Shown here piece after piece: positions 16,904 to 26,357 of a DNA stretch of 64,000 nt. The notes under the pieces are model-generated. The model was not told where the DNA came from, searched no databases, and worked only from the letters and a program-made list of their open reading frames with translations. Position 1 is the first letter of the stretch. The number at the start of each line of letters is the position of its first letter. The stretch is from Rhodanobacter sp. B05. GTDB lineage: Bacteria; Pseudomonadota; Gammaproteobacteria; Xanthomonadales; Rhodanobacteraceae. The position numbers were made by a program, and so were the translations under genes. The stretch covers positions 310,001 through 374,000 of the forward strand of contig NZ_MUNU01000017.1 of assembly GCF_002001085.1 (NCBI RefSeq). Direction: 5' to 3'.

Positions 16904-17665
16904 ATGCAATCCAAGTACCCGGCAGGCCGCCTGCCCGAGCCGCCCAACCCGATTGCCGACGACGGCGACGAGACGCGTTTCTGCGGTACCTGCGCGTTCT
17001 CCAGCGCCTGCATCGCCGCCGGCTATGACAAGCCCGAGCTGGCGGAACTGCAGTGCCTGGTCGAGCATGTGGGACCGTTCCGCGCGGGCGAGCACATCTT
17101 CCGCACCGGCGACCCGTTCCGCGCGATCTACGCCGTGCGCGGCGGCACCGTGAAGACGCGCATGGTCGACAAGGAAGGCCGCGAACAGGTGCTGGGTTTC
17201 TACCTGCCCGGCGAGGTGATCGGGCTCAACGCGATCTACCCCGAGCATTTCCCCTGCGACGCGGTGGCGCTGGACACCGCCTTCTTCTGCCGCTTCTCGT
17301 TTCCGGCGATGAGCGCGCTGGCTTCGCGTGTGCCGGCGGTGCAGAAGCACCTGTTCCGCATGCTCAGCAAGGAACTGGGTACGGCCAGTCTGCTGGCCGG
17401 CGATCACAGTGCGGACGAACGCGTGGCCGCGTTCCTGATGGATCTGGCCGGGCGCTATGCCGCGCGCGGGTTCTCTCCCACGCGCTTCCACCTCAGCATG
17501 TCGCGCGGCGATATCGCCAACTACCTGCGGCTGGCCGCCGAAACCGTGAGTCGCGTGCTGAGTCGCTTCCGCGCACAGAAGCTGATTGGCATCGAGGGTC
17601 GCGAGCTGGAACTGCTCGACCCGGTTCGTTTGCGGGCGATCGGGCAGGCGTTGCTGCCGGATTGA
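16904..17665 (+). CDS. fnr: FNR/Anr-type oxygen-sensing regulator
   Basis: The 253-aa CRP-superfamily regulator has the N-terminal iron-sulfur cysteines in FCGTCAFSSAC (Cx2Cx5C) and the fourth ligand in HFPCDAV, then a cyclic-nucleotide-like beta-roll, a dimer helix and the HTH MSRGDIANYLRLAAETVSRVL, whose E-x-x-SR recognition residues are those that read TTGAT-N4-ATCAA. It acts as a dimeric activator when its 4Fe-4S cluster is intact under low oxygen. It follows hemN and may share its FNR-controlled transcript, giving positive feedback. The ATG at 16904 is chosen by family length; the frame runs further upstream into hemN. Confidence 0.95.
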   Translation: MQSKYPAGRLPEPPNPIADDGDETRFCGTCAFSSACIAAGYDKPELAELQCLVEHVGPFRAGEHIFRTGDPFRAIYAVRGGTVKTRMVDKEGREQVLGFYLPGEVIGLNAIYPEHFPCDAVALDTAFFCRFSFPAMSALASRVPAVQKHLFRMLSKELGTASLLAGDHSADERVAAFLMDLAGRYAARGFSPTRFHLSMSRGDIANYLRLAAETVSRVLSRFRAQKLIGIEGRELELLDPVRLRAIGQALLPD

Positions 17666-17756
17666 GGCGGGTCTGCTTCCGCCCTGGCCGGCGTGTCGCC
17701 GAGGCATCAGTGACCACGGCGCGGCATCCTGCGTCGCCCCGACAAGTCGGGCGTAG

Positions 17757-18515
17757 CTATTCGGCAGCCATCGTTGCGATCACCACGGGTTGCGCGCGCG
17801 AGCGGCGATAGCTGGCGACGATGTGACCGTAGTGGATGACCCGGCCGATCGTGTAGGTGGTGATGCGGGTGACATCGCGCACCGGACTGAGGTGGCTGGG
17901 ACGGAACGGGCCGTGGTAGCGCGAGGCGATCGGCACCGAGACGATGCCCAGATGCTTTTCGCGGGAGGCCGCGATCAGGATGGCCGCCTCGAACACGAAG
18001 TTCTCCGCCGGCAGCTCGACCAGTTCCAGTGCCGCTCTGGGGTACCAGCGCTGGCCGCTCTGAGTATCAGCGACCGGCTGTGCGCAGGCCCAGGAGATGC
18101 CCCAGTCGGCCACCGCATTGGCGCGGCGACGCCCCCTGGGTTGTTGCGCCTTGTCCAGCAGGCGTGCACCGATCACGATGTGATCCCGATGGCTCGTGGC
18201 CGCTGCCACGATGCGCGGAATGTCGCAGGCCAGGTGCTGGCCATCGCCGTCCATCGTGAGCACCGCGTCGTAGCCCTGGCGCGAGGCCTCGCGAAAACCG
18301 TGGCGCAATGCCTCGCCCTTGCCGCAGCGCCGGGCATGACGCAGCAAGGTCACCGGCAGCGCCGCGACGATGTCCGGGGTGCGGTCGTCCGAACCGTCGT
18401 CGATCACGATGACCGGCGCGCCGAGGGCGAGCACGGATTCGATCACGGACTGGATCGCCGCTTCCTCGTTGAGGCAGGGAATCAGCACGCACCAGCGAGT
18501 CACCGCGGCGCTCAT
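17757..18515 (-). CDS. Glycosyltransferase family 2 (aryl-polyene cluster type)
   Basis: The 252-aa GT-A-fold enzyme has VLIPCLNEEAAIQSV and VIVIDDGSDDRTPDIV for nucleotide-sugar binding, and MDGDGQH as the metal-binding DxD-like site. There is no signal peptide or C-terminal membrane domain. Its ATG overlaps the stop of the upstream ketosynthase-like gene by ATGA, so it is co-translated. Such GT2 proteins accompany ketosynthase pairs in aryl-polyene/xanthomonadin-type clusters and may modify the pigment or its lipid anchor. The acceptor is unknown. Confidence 0.88.
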   Translation of the reverse strand: MSAAVTRWCVLIPCLNEEAAIQSVIESVLALGAPVIVIDDGSDDRTPDIVAALPVTLLRHARRCGKGEALRHGFREASRQGYDAVLTMDGDGQHLACDIPRIVAAATSHRDHIVIGARLLDKAQQPRGRRRANAVADWGISWACAQPVADTQSGQRWYPRAALELVELPAENFVFEAAILIAASREKHLGIVSVPIASRYHGPFRPSHLSPVRDVTRITTYTIGRVIHYGHIVASYRRSRAQPVVIATMAAE

Positions 18516-19318
18516 GCCGCAAACTCCCGCTCGACATGCCGCACATCGATCTGCAGGCCGAGCGTGCCCGATGCTGCCAACCGGCAGCGACCGGAGCCCT
18601 GGCTCAGCGATGCGAGCAAGGCCAGGCTGGTGGCCGAGGGATTTCCATGGCGCCACCCGGCCAGCGGCTCGGGCAACGGCGTATCGGCGTGTTCGGCAAG
18701 CAGCTGCAGGTCGAGCGCCGCGATGCTCGATGGAGCGGCGGCCGGTGCCAGCACCAGGGCGCAGCCGAACACCTGCGCGCAGCCGGTGACTTCGCGCAGC
18801 GGTCCGCTGCCTGCAGTGTCGCTGCACACCAGCAGCACCGCGCACCGTTCGGCCAGCACCTGGCTTGCCGCTTCCAGCAGGCCGGCACCGAAGCTGGCGC
18901 GCTGCGCGGCGACCGCGGTGGATGGCGCATGGCAGCCGCTGGCCATCGTCCAGTAGCCGACCGCCGCGTTGTGCACCGAGTTGTGGAAGCGGATCGGCGA
19001 CAACTCGGCTGGCGCTTGCGCCAGGGTGGCGCACATGTAATCGGTGATCGGCTGGTCGCCGTGCGAGGAGGCGAACACGCAAGCGAGGGTGGCCGCATCG
19101 CGCGTGCTCATCGTCACCGCCTGATCGGCGACCTCGACGGCCAGCAGCACGCTTTCCGGTGCTCGACGACGTTCATTCGGCGGCAATCTGGCGGCCGCGG
19201 GCCGCGCCGGCGGAGGCGTCGGCACGCCGCCGCCGAGCACGCTCCCCAACGCCGCGAAATCCGCCAGTTGCGGCGACCACAGGCCCACACCTTCGACCCA
19301 CACCCGCAGCGTGCTCAT
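18512..19318 (-). CDS. Ketosynthase-like chain-length factor
   Basis: The 268-aa protein matches the beta-ketoacyl synthase-like, chain-length-factor type of aryl-polyene clusters (PF13723-like). It keeps the thiolase-fold segments LACVFASSHGDQPITDYMC and RFHNSVHNAAVGYWTMASG, but the nucleophilic Cys of true ketosynthases is absent there, as expected for a non-condensing partner. Start ATG at 19318 overlaps the end of the upstream ketosynthase gene by four bases, so the pair is made in equal amounts and probably forms a heterodimer. Confidence 0.87.
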   Translation of the reverse strand: MSTLRVWVEGVGLWSPQLADFAALGSVLGGGVPTPPPARPAAARLPPNERRRAPESVLLAVEVADQAVTMSTRDAATLACVFASSHGDQPITDYMCATLAQAPAELSPIRFHNSVHNAAVGYWTMASGCHAPSTAVAAQRASFGAGLLEAASQVLAERCAVLLVCSDTAGSGPLREVTGCAQVFGCALVLAPAAAPSSIAALDLQLLAEHADTPLPEPLAGWRHGNPSATSLALLASLSQGSGRCRLAASGTLGLQIDVRHVEREFAA

Positions 19319-20523
19319 GCGCCGAATCCCGCCCGTGCGAAAGCCAGACAGGCGTTGTTGCCGCCGAAGCCGAACGAATTGCTCAGCGCCACATCGATGC
19401 GTTGCCGTTCGTTGCGCCAGGCGAACGAGGCGCCACAGTCCGGATCGGGCGACTCGCCGCCGAGGTTGCCCGGCACCAGCCCATGCTCGATCGCAAGCAG
19501 TGCCACCACGGCCTCGACGATGCCGGCGGCACCGAGCGTGTGGCCGGTGTAGCCCTTGGTGGAACTGGCCCGCGTGGTAACCGGAAAACTGCGGTTGACC
19601 AGCGCCGCCTCGACCTCGTCGTTCTTCCGGCTCGCCGTGCCGTGCAGGTTGATGTAGTCGACCTGGGCCGCTTCCAGTCCGGCGCGCGCCAGCGCGTCGC
19701 GCAGCGCGAGTTCCGCGCCGAGTCCCTCCGGGTGCGGCGTGGACATGTGGTGTGCGTCGCTGGCTTCGCCGTAGCCGAGCAGTTGCGGCGCATCGGCAGC
19801 CATCCCGCTGCGCTCGAGCAGGGCAAAACCGGCCGCCTCGCCGATCGAGATGCCATCGCGCGCGACATCGAAGGGCCGGCACGGCGCCGTGGAGACCAGC
19901 TCCAGCGCGTTGAAGCCGAACAGCACGCTGTCGCACAAGGTGTCGACGCCGCCGACCACCGCCGCATCGACCAGGCCGAGCCGGATCATCCGCGCGGCAC
20001 TGGCGAATACCTTGGCACTCGACGAGCAGGCGGTGGAAACGGTCAGGCACGGGCCGGTCAGTTCGAGTGCGGCGGCCACGAAGGCGCTCAGCGAGTGCGG
20101 CGTGTGGATCGCCGGTCGCAGCATGTCATCGGGCAGGCCGCCGTCGGCATCCAGCCGTCGATAGGCTTCCTCGGTGGCGCCGATGCTGGCGGTCGACGTG
20201 CCCAGCAGCAGGGCGATGCGGGCGGCGCCATAACGTGCGCGGGCGATCTGTATTTTTTCGATGAAACCGTCCTGTTGCAGGCCAAGCCAGGCAAGCCGGT
20301 TGTTGCGGCAGTCCCAGTCGGCGAGGGCCGGCGGCAGGGCGGTGGTCTCGACGCCCTCGACACGGCCGATCCAGCATGCCAGCGGTGCGCTGCCGATGTC
20401 GTTCGGGCGCAGGCCGCTGCGACCGTGGGCAAGCGCATCGAGTTGTGCCGTCAGGCCGTGGCCGAGCGCGGAAGTGGCGGTGTACGCAGTGACCGCGAGT
20501 GGTGTCGTCAACATGGGCATCAT
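19315..20523 (-). CDS. Beta-ketoacyl-ACP synthase (FabF-like, aryl-polyene type)
   Basis: The 402-aa condensing enzyme has the catalytic Cys in STACSSSAK, the two catalytic His in LHGTASRKND and GYTGHTLGAAGIVEA, and the terminal FGFGGNNACL loop. It extends ACP-bound acyl chains by decarboxylative condensation. It heads a tight three-gene operon (KS, chain-length factor, GT2), each overlapping the next by ATGA. The rest of an aryl-polyene cluster (dehydratases, ketoreductase, ACPs, acyltransferases) is not in this window. It is divergent from hemF across about 160 bases. Confidence 0.92.
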   Translation of the reverse strand: MMPMLTTPLAVTAYTATSALGHGLTAQLDALAHGRSGLRPNDIGSAPLACWIGRVEGVETTALPPALADWDCRNNRLAWLGLQQDGFIEKIQIARARYGAARIALLLGTSTASIGATEEAYRRLDADGGLPDDMLRPAIHTPHSLSAFVAAALELTGPCLTVSTACSSSAKVFASAARMIRLGLVDAAVVGGVDTLCDSVLFGFNALELVSTAPCRPFDVARDGISIGEAAGFALLERSGMAADAPQLLGYGEASDAHHMSTPHPEGLGAELALRDALARAGLEAAQVDYINLHGTASRKNDEVEAALVNRSFPVTTRASSTKGYTGHTLGAAGIVEAVVALLAIEHGLVPGNLGGESPDPDCGASFAWRNERQRIDVALSNSFGFGGNNACLAFARAGFGA

Positions 20524-20656
20524 GAAAGCCTAGCGGGCGTATCCGGGATTGCCTAGCCTGGCGGCAGGCACCCGGGCATCGTCCGCAGCGCGGCATGAAG
20601 ATGCCGCGAACGGCGCGGCACCGCGCCGCAGCGATCGGCCGGGTCGATCTTGCTAA

Positions 20657-21589
<933 letters not shown>

Positions 21590-21592
<3 letters not shown>

Positions 21593-21697
21593 GAGCCCGC
21601 TCGCGGGCGATGCTTTTGCGTCGGGATGACCAGACATTCGTCTGTTGAAAACCGGGATTCGGGATTTGCAAAAGCATCGCCCGCGAGCGGGCTCCTA
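21590..21697. repeat. Palindromic element with 30-bp perfect inverted repeats
   Basis: The arms at 21590-21619 and 21668-21697 (starting TAGGAGCCCGCTCGCGGGCG) are exact inverse copies. The 48-base loop contains GGGATTCGGGATT, a unit of the second repeat family. The left arm begins at the hemF stop codon. The element separates hemF from the convergent gene at 21713 and probably ends both transcripts. Confidence 0.9.
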
Positions 21698-21712
21698 TGG
21701 GGAGTTGCCGCG

Positions 21713-22378
21713 TTACGGATTCGCGCCGCTGAACTTCACCACCGTGGCACCCTTCACCGGGCCGATCTGCGCGCTGTCGCTGACCTTCAGCACCACCTCG
21801 CGCCGGAATTCCAGGGTCCCCTGCACCACGGCGTGCGGGCCGATCACGATCACCGGCGTGCGCTCACTGCCCCAGTGGAACCTGCCCTGATTCGGCTTGT
21901 CGACCAGGATGCCACCCTCGACATGCGAGTTCGCGCCGACCGTGATATCGCCGGCGACCGTCGCGATGCCGCCGGCGACGTGGGCCCCGTCCAGCACGAT
22001 CGCGCCATTGACGTTGTCGAGTTTGCCGCCGACCTCGGCACCGTTGCCCAAATGGATGCTGCCGTTGACGGTGCTGACTTCGCCGCTGACCTTGCTGTAG
22101 CTGCCCAGGCTGATCGAGCCGTTGACGGTGCCCAGTTTGCCGGCCTGGGCCTTGTCGCCCAGCTCCACCGCGCCGTTCACGGTGCTGGCCTTCTGCACGG
22201 TCGCGCCGTCGTCGATGTGCAGCGCGCCGTTGACCGAACTGACGTTGCCCGCCTGCTGGCCTGCTTCGACGTGCACCGAGCCGTTGACCTTGTCGATGTT
22301 GCCGTCCCGCGCAGTGGCCAGCAGCGGCAGGCCCAGGGCGAGGGTGGCGAGCATGAGTACCGTGGGGAGTCGACGCAT
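21713..22378 (-). CDS. Exported protein with 18-19-residue VNG repeats
   Basis: The 221-aa protein starts with a Sec signal peptide (RRLPTVLMLATLALGLPLLATA). The mature part is built of at least seven units of 18-19 residues, each beginning VNG(S/A)(I/V/L)xL or a close variant (VNGSVHV, VNGALHI, VNGAVEL, VNGSISL, VNGSIHL, VNGAIVL, VAGDITV). This periodicity suggests a right-handed beta-helix with one turn per unit, as in polymer-forming or DUF4097-like proteins. A tail (about residues 150-221) lacks the repeat. AAGGAG lies seven bases before the ATG. Function unknown; surface or periplasmic location inferred. Confidence 0.85.
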   Translation of the reverse strand: MRRLPTVLMLATLALGLPLLATARDGNIDKVNGSVHVEAGQQAGNVSSVNGALHIDDGATVQKASTVNGAVELGDKAQAGKLGTVNGSISLGSYSKVSGEVSTVNGSIHLGNGAEVGGKLDNVNGAIVLDGAHVAGGIATVAGDITVGANSHVEGGILVDKPNQGRFHWGSERTPVIVIGPHAVVQGTLEFRREVVLKVSDSAQIGPVKGATVVKFSGANP

Positions 22379-22532
22379 GGGAATCTCCTTGGATGGCTGG
22401 TTGGTGGTGATCAGGGCATCTGATGCAGCAGCGGCCCGATCGGTTTAGCGTGACCTGTGGCAGGGGGTGCATTTGACGCTGGCGGCAGCGCGCTTCACCA
22501 TTCCCGTTCTGTCGCCCGCGATGAACGTCAAC

Positions 22533-23276
22533 ATGCACAAGCTCGTACTGATCCGCCACGGCCAGTCGCAGTGGAACCTCGACAACCGCTTCAGCGGCTG
22601 GGCCGACGTTGATCTCACCGAACAGGGCATGGCCGAGGCGCGCGAGGCCGGCCGGCTGCTGCAGGCGGAAGGTTTCAGCTTCGACGTGGCACACACGTCG
22701 GTACTCAAGCGCGCCGTGCGCACCTTGTGGGGCGTGCAGGATGAAATGGGCCTGATGTGGCTGCCGGTGCTCACCGACTGGCGCCTCAACGAGCGCCACT
22801 ATGGTGGGTTGACCGGCCTCAACAAGGCCGAGACGGCGGCGAAGTACGGCGAGGACCAGGTCAAGATCTGGCGCCGCAGCTACGACATTCCGCCACCGCC
22901 ACTGGCGCGCAGCGCGAACGAGTCGGTGCACGATCCGCGCTATGCCAGCCTAGATCCGAAGGAGATTCCCGACACCGAGTGCCTGAAGGACACCGTGGCC
23001 CGCGTGCTGCCTTACTGGCACGGAGTACTGGCCCCGGCGATCAGGGCTGGCCAGCGGGTGCTGGTCGCGGCGCACGGCAACTCGCTGCGCGCCCTGGTGA
23101 AATACCTCGACAGGATTTCCGACGAGGCGATCGTCGAGCTGAACATCCCGAACGGCATCCCGCTGGTCTACGAATTCGACGACGAGCTGAAGCCGCTGCG
23201 CCATTACTACCTCGGCGATGCCGACGCGATCGCGGCGAAGATGGCCGCGGTGGCCAACCAGGGCAAGGCGAAGTAG
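22533..23276 (+). CDS. gpmA: 2,3-bisphosphoglycerate-dependent phosphoglycerate mutase
   Basis: The 247-aa glycolytic enzyme interconverts 3- and 2-phosphoglycerate. It has the phosphohistidine site [10 protein letters not shown] at the N-terminus, [13 protein letters not shown], and the second catalytic His in [21 protein letters not shown] 22533 is chosen to match family length; another in-frame ATG lies four codons upstream, and neither has a strong ribosome site. The next gene starts three bases after the stop. Confidence 0.96.
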   Translation: MHKLVLIRHGQSQWNLDNRFSGWADVDLTEQGMAEAREAGRLLQAEGFSFDVAHTSVLKRAVRTLWGVQDEMGLMWLPVLTDWRLNERHYGGLTGLNKAETAAKYGEDQVKIWRRSYDIPPPPLARSANESVHDPRYASLDPKEIPDTECLKDTVARVLPYWHGVLAPAIRAGQRVLVAAHGNSLRALVKYLDRISDEAIVELNIPNGIPLVYEFDDELKPLRHYYLGDADAIAAKMAAVANQGKAK

Positions 23277-23279
23277 GCC

Positions 23280-23678
23280 ATGCCGGCGGCGATTTCTCCC
23301 CGCCAGGCGGCCGCGGCGCTGACCGAGTACTGGTCGCCGCGCGTGATTGGCGAACTCGACGACAGCTATCTCAAGGTCGCCAAGGTGCTGGGCACGTTCG
23401 GCTGGCATTGCCATGACGACGAGGACGAACTGTTCGTGATCCTCGCCGGTCACCTGCGCATCGAGCTGGAAACGGGTGCGGTCGAGCTGGGCGAGGGCGA
23501 GCTGTTCGTTGTGCCCAGGGGCGTGCGCCACAATCCGGTGGCCGCCGCCGAATGCCTGGTCCTGCTGATCGAGCGCAAGTCGACCCTGCACACCGGAAGT
23601 GAAGTGACTGCACGCACACGTTCGATCGCACAGCAGCTTGGTGGCGTCGACCCGGCCGACGCTCCGGTGCAGGGGTGA
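23280..23678 (+). CDS. Cupin-domain protein
   Basis: The 132-aa protein is a single-domain cupin. Motif 1 is visible as FGWHCHDDEDELFVILAGHLRIEL (His-x-His...Glu) and motif 2 as GELFVVPRGVRHNPVA (His), giving a likely metal site of three His and one Glu. It follows gpmA by three bases and may be co-transcribed. Substrate and role are unknown; similar proteins are often annotated as putative mannose-6-phosphate isomerase-like. Confidence 0.9.
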   Translation: MPAAISPRQAAAALTEYWSPRVIGELDDSYLKVAKVLGTFGWHCHDDEDELFVILAGHLRIELETGAVELGEGELFVVPRGVRHNPVAAAECLVLLIERKSTLHTGSEVTARTRSIAQQLGGVDPADAPVQG

Positions 23679-23754
23679 CCAACGCGCGTCGCGGGCATCC
23701 GTCGGGCCGTGTTGCGCGGCAGCGGCAAAGCAGTTCCCACCAAGGTCACCATCC

Positions 23755-24366
23755 ATGCCTACATCATTGATCATCGCCGACGACTTCCTCGAAAACGCGG
23801 ATGAATTGCGTCGCGCCGCGCTGCGGATGACGTATCCACCCCAGGAGGGTCCATATCCGGGGCGAAATTCGCAGGAGCGCATCGACATCACCGGGCTCGC
23901 GCAACAGGTCTCCCACCTCGTCGCCGAGCCTCTGAAAATCAGGACGCCGTTGGAATCGCATGCCAAATGCCGGATCGCGCTGGCGGGAGACAAGGGGCAC
24001 GCGAAAGTGCACATCGATCCGGGTACCTACTGGTCAGGCATTCTGTATCTCAGTCGGCCGGAGGATTGTGTCGGTGGCACCGAGTTCTTCCGGCATCGCC
24101 GCACCGGCACCGATCACGCGCCCATCGACCCGGCGGAACGCGCACGGTTGGGTTATGCATCGGATGAGGAGATGCATCGCGACATCATCGAGAAGGACAG
24201 CAGCGATGACTCGAAATGGGAACTCACCATGCGCGTACCCATGCGATTCAATCGACTCGTCCTGCTGCGGCCATGGCTGTGGCATACCGCCGGGTCCTCG
24301 TTCGGCGACAGCATGGAAAACGGACGCCTGGTCTACCTGATGTTTTTTTCGTCGGCCAGGTCGTAG
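23755..24366 (+). CDS. DUF6445-type protein, 2-oxoglutarate/Fe(II) dioxygenase-like
   Basis: The 203-aa protein starts MPTSLIIADDFLENADELR and contains AKVHIDPGTYWSGILYLS and RPWLWHTAGSSFGDSMENGRL. The HxD at the first site, the His at the second and an Arg downstream match the double-stranded beta-helix Fe(II)/2-oxoglutarate oxygenase pattern, and the whole resembles DUF6445. This assignment is by pattern and memory. No signal peptide. It sits alone between the cupin and a membrane protein. Confidence 0.72.
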   Translation: MPTSLIIADDFLENADELRRAALRMTYPPQEGPYPGRNSQERIDITGLAQQVSHLVAEPLKIRTPLESHAKCRIALAGDKGHAKVHIDPGTYWSGILYLSRPEDCVGGTEFFRHRRTGTDHAPIDPAERARLGYASDEEMHRDIIEKDSSDDSKWELTMRVPMRFNRLVLLRPWLWHTAGSSFGDSMENGRLVYLMFFSSARS

Positions 24367-24480
24367 CGGAAACCGCCATTGCCGACCAGGGCGTTCACCC
24401 TTGAACAGGGTGACAATCGTCAGTCGCAAGCGACCATCCACCAGGCTAGGCTGAAGGCTGTTCATCGACGCGACCACGCC

Positions 24481-25050
24481 ATGCCTGCCCATCTGAACCA
24501 GTACCTGATCATGCTGCCGCTGCTCGCCCTGATCGTGTGGCGACGGGTCAGCCGCAGCTTCGGGCGGCAGCCGATCCGGCGCAAGCGGATGATCGCGCGC
24601 ATCGTGATGTTCGCGGTCATCGGTGGCCTGCTGGCGCTCGGCGGATTCCACCAGGTGGCACTGGCCGAGGGTTTGTTCGGCGGCATCCTCATCGGCGGCG
24701 CGATCGGGTTGCTCGGCCTGCAGCTGACCCGCTTCGAGGTCGACCCGGTCAAGGGCGACTGCTACGTGCCGAACCCGTGGATCGGCGCCCTGCTCACCGT
24801 GCTGCTGCTGGGGCGGCTGGCCTGGCGTCTGCTGGTCGTGTGGCCGCAGATGCAACAGGCCTCTGCGCTGGCTGCCGCCCACGGCCCGGGCATGCAGATG
24901 CAGCCGATGGGCTACGCGTCGAGCCCGTTGACGATGCTGGTGATCGGCCTGCTGGTGGGTTACTACATCGTCTACTACAGCGGCCTGCTGGTTCACCACC
25001 GGCGTTTCCAGCGTACGCATCCGGCCGCCAGCGCTGCCCACATCGAGTGA
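24481..25050 (+). CDS. Membrane protein of unknown function (DUF1453/CcdC-like)
   Basis: The 189-aa protein has about four or five hydrophobic helices: QYLIMLPLLALIVW near the start, RIVMFAVIGGLLALGGF, GLFGGILIGGAIGLLGLQL, IGALLTVLLLGRLAWRLLVV and MLVIGLLVGYYIVYYSGLLV. A basic RRVSRSFGRQPIRRKRM loop follows the first helix, as in DUF1453-type proteins. It is an inner-membrane protein; no catalytic motif is seen. Confidence 0.8.
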   Translation: MPAHLNQYLIMLPLLALIVWRRVSRSFGRQPIRRKRMIARIVMFAVIGGLLALGGFHQVALAEGLFGGILIGGAIGLLGLQLTRFEVDPVKGDCYVPNPWIGALLTVLLLGRLAWRLLVVWPQMQQASALAAAHGPGMQMQPMGYASSPLTMLVIGLLVGYYIVYYSGLLVHHRRFQRTHPAASAAHIE

Positions 25051-25087
25051 CGTCTGCGGCATCGACCAGGCAAAGGAGGCGTCCCCG

Positions 25088-25162
25088 GTGGTGATCGCGG
25101 TGATCTACATACTCACCGTGCTGGTGCTCGAAACCCGCTGGCGCGCATTGCGTCGCAGCTGA
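25088..25162 (+). CDS. Possible 24-aa membrane peptide
   Basis: A short frame (GTG at 25088, stop at 25160) follows a near-perfect ribosome site AAAGGAGG (25072-25079). It encodes a hydrophobic helix VIAVIYILTVLVL followed by a basic tail RWRALRRS, the layout of a single-pass small membrane protein with the positive end inside. It is 38 bases after the upstream membrane-protein gene. No homologue is recognised; it could be chance. Confidence 0.35.
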   Translation: MVIAVIYILTVLVLETRWRALRRS

Positions 25163-25226
25163 TCCGCGTCGCGCATCGGGTGCTGCCGCAGATGCCGGCA
25201 TCGCTCCCCACCGACCAGTGCGGCGG

Positions 25227-26357
25227 TCACGACGCCGCGTGATGCGAATGCTTGCCGAGTGGTGCGCCAGGGTCGCGCAGGCACGCCTCGGTCAGCGATC
25301 TCACCAGCTGGGCGGCGATCACGGTCGTGCTGAAATGCCGCTGCACGAATTGCCGCGCCTCCGTGCCCATCGCTTGCCGGGTGGCGGGGTCGCACAGCGT
25401 GAGGATCGCTTCCCGCCACGCCTGGCTGTCGCCAGGCGGCAGCAACAGGCCGGTGACGCCAGCCTGCATGGTTTCCGGAATGCCGCCGATATTGCTGCCC
25501 AGTACCGGCACTTCCGCCGCCTGCGCCTCCACCGAGACCCGCCCGAACGTCTCCGGCGCAAGCGACGGGAATGCCAGCATCGACATCGCGCTGTACCAGG
25601 GATGGACTTCGTTGATCCAGCCGGTGAAGTGGTGCCGTGACGCGAACGGGCCAGCGGCGGCCTGTTCGCGCAAGGCCGGCGCATCCGGGCCGTCGCCGAG
25701 CCAGAGGCAGTGCAGTCCGGGTTCCTCGGCCATTGCCGCGGTAACCGCCTCGAGCAGGGTGAATATCCCCTTGCTCGCGTGCATACGGCCGGCATATCCC
25801 AGCACGATCGCATCCTCGCCGATCCCCAGATCGCGCAGGATCATGGCACGTCGTTGCGCGTCGGGCTGGCAACGCGTCATGTTCACGGGGTTGTACAACA
25901 CTTGAACCCGCGCGGCGGCGATGCCGCGGTCGAGGTAGGCCTGGCGGGCATGATTCGACACGGCGAAAAAACGCCGCGCCAGCCGCGGCAGCAACCACGC
26001 CGACAGCTTCTTCATCGGCGGCGTGCGATGGCGGAACAGTGCCACCGGAATGCGGAGCAGGCGCCCGACGACGATCAGTGGCCAGTATTCCTTGCCGAAG
26101 TTGCCGATCAACCAGTCGGGGCGCAGCTGCCTGGCGGCCACGTAGACTTTGGCGTAGCCGCGCAGATCAAGGACGTTGCGGAACCTGCCGTGGTGCAGGC
26201 GCACGCGGGTACCGGCCAACTCCTGCGCGATCAGGCTGCCCGGAGAAGCCACCACATCGACTTCGTGGCCGGCTTCCACGAGTGCTTCGGCCAGCGCCAC
26301 GAAGTGGGTGGCGGCTCCGGTGTTCTCGGGATTGGTTCCGACCAGCAGGAATTTCAT
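25227..26357 (-). CDS. Glycosyltransferase family 4
   Basis: The 376-aa GT-B enzyme starts MKFLLVGTNPENTGAATHFVALAEALVEAGHEV, the N-terminal Rossmann half, and has the C-terminal donor site with LGYAGRMHASKGIFTLLEAV, GPFASRHHFTGWINEV and PETFGRVSVEAQAAEVPVLGSNIGGIPE (the E-x7-E segment). The ATG at 26357 is chosen as the start of the fold. It overlaps the upstream deacetylase gene by ATGA. Together they look like part of an exopolysaccharide or cell-surface glycan pathway; the sugar is unknown. Confidence 0.93.
   Translation of the reverse strand: MKFLLVGTNPENTGAATHFVALAEALVEAGHEVDVVASPGSLIAQELAGTRVRLHHGRFRNVLDLRGYAKVYVAARQLRPDWLIGNFGKEYWPLIVVGRLLRIPVALFRHRTPPMKKLSAWLLPRLARRFFAVSNHARQAYLDRGIAAARVQVLYNPVNMTRCQPDAQRRAMILRDLGIGEDAIVLGYAGRMHASKGIFTLLEAVTAAMAEEPGLHCLWLGDGPDAPALREQAAAGPFASRHHFTGWINEVHPWYSAMSMLAFPSLAPETFGRVSVEAQAAEVPVLGSNIGGIPETMQAGVTGLLLPPGDSQAWREAILTLCDPATRQAMGTEARQFVQRHFSTTVIAAQLVRSLTEACLRDPGAPLGKHSHHAAS

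Noticed and set aside
25088..25162. KdpF-like identity for the short membrane peptide
   Set aside because: Similar only in size and hydrophobicity; no kdp genes are nearby.
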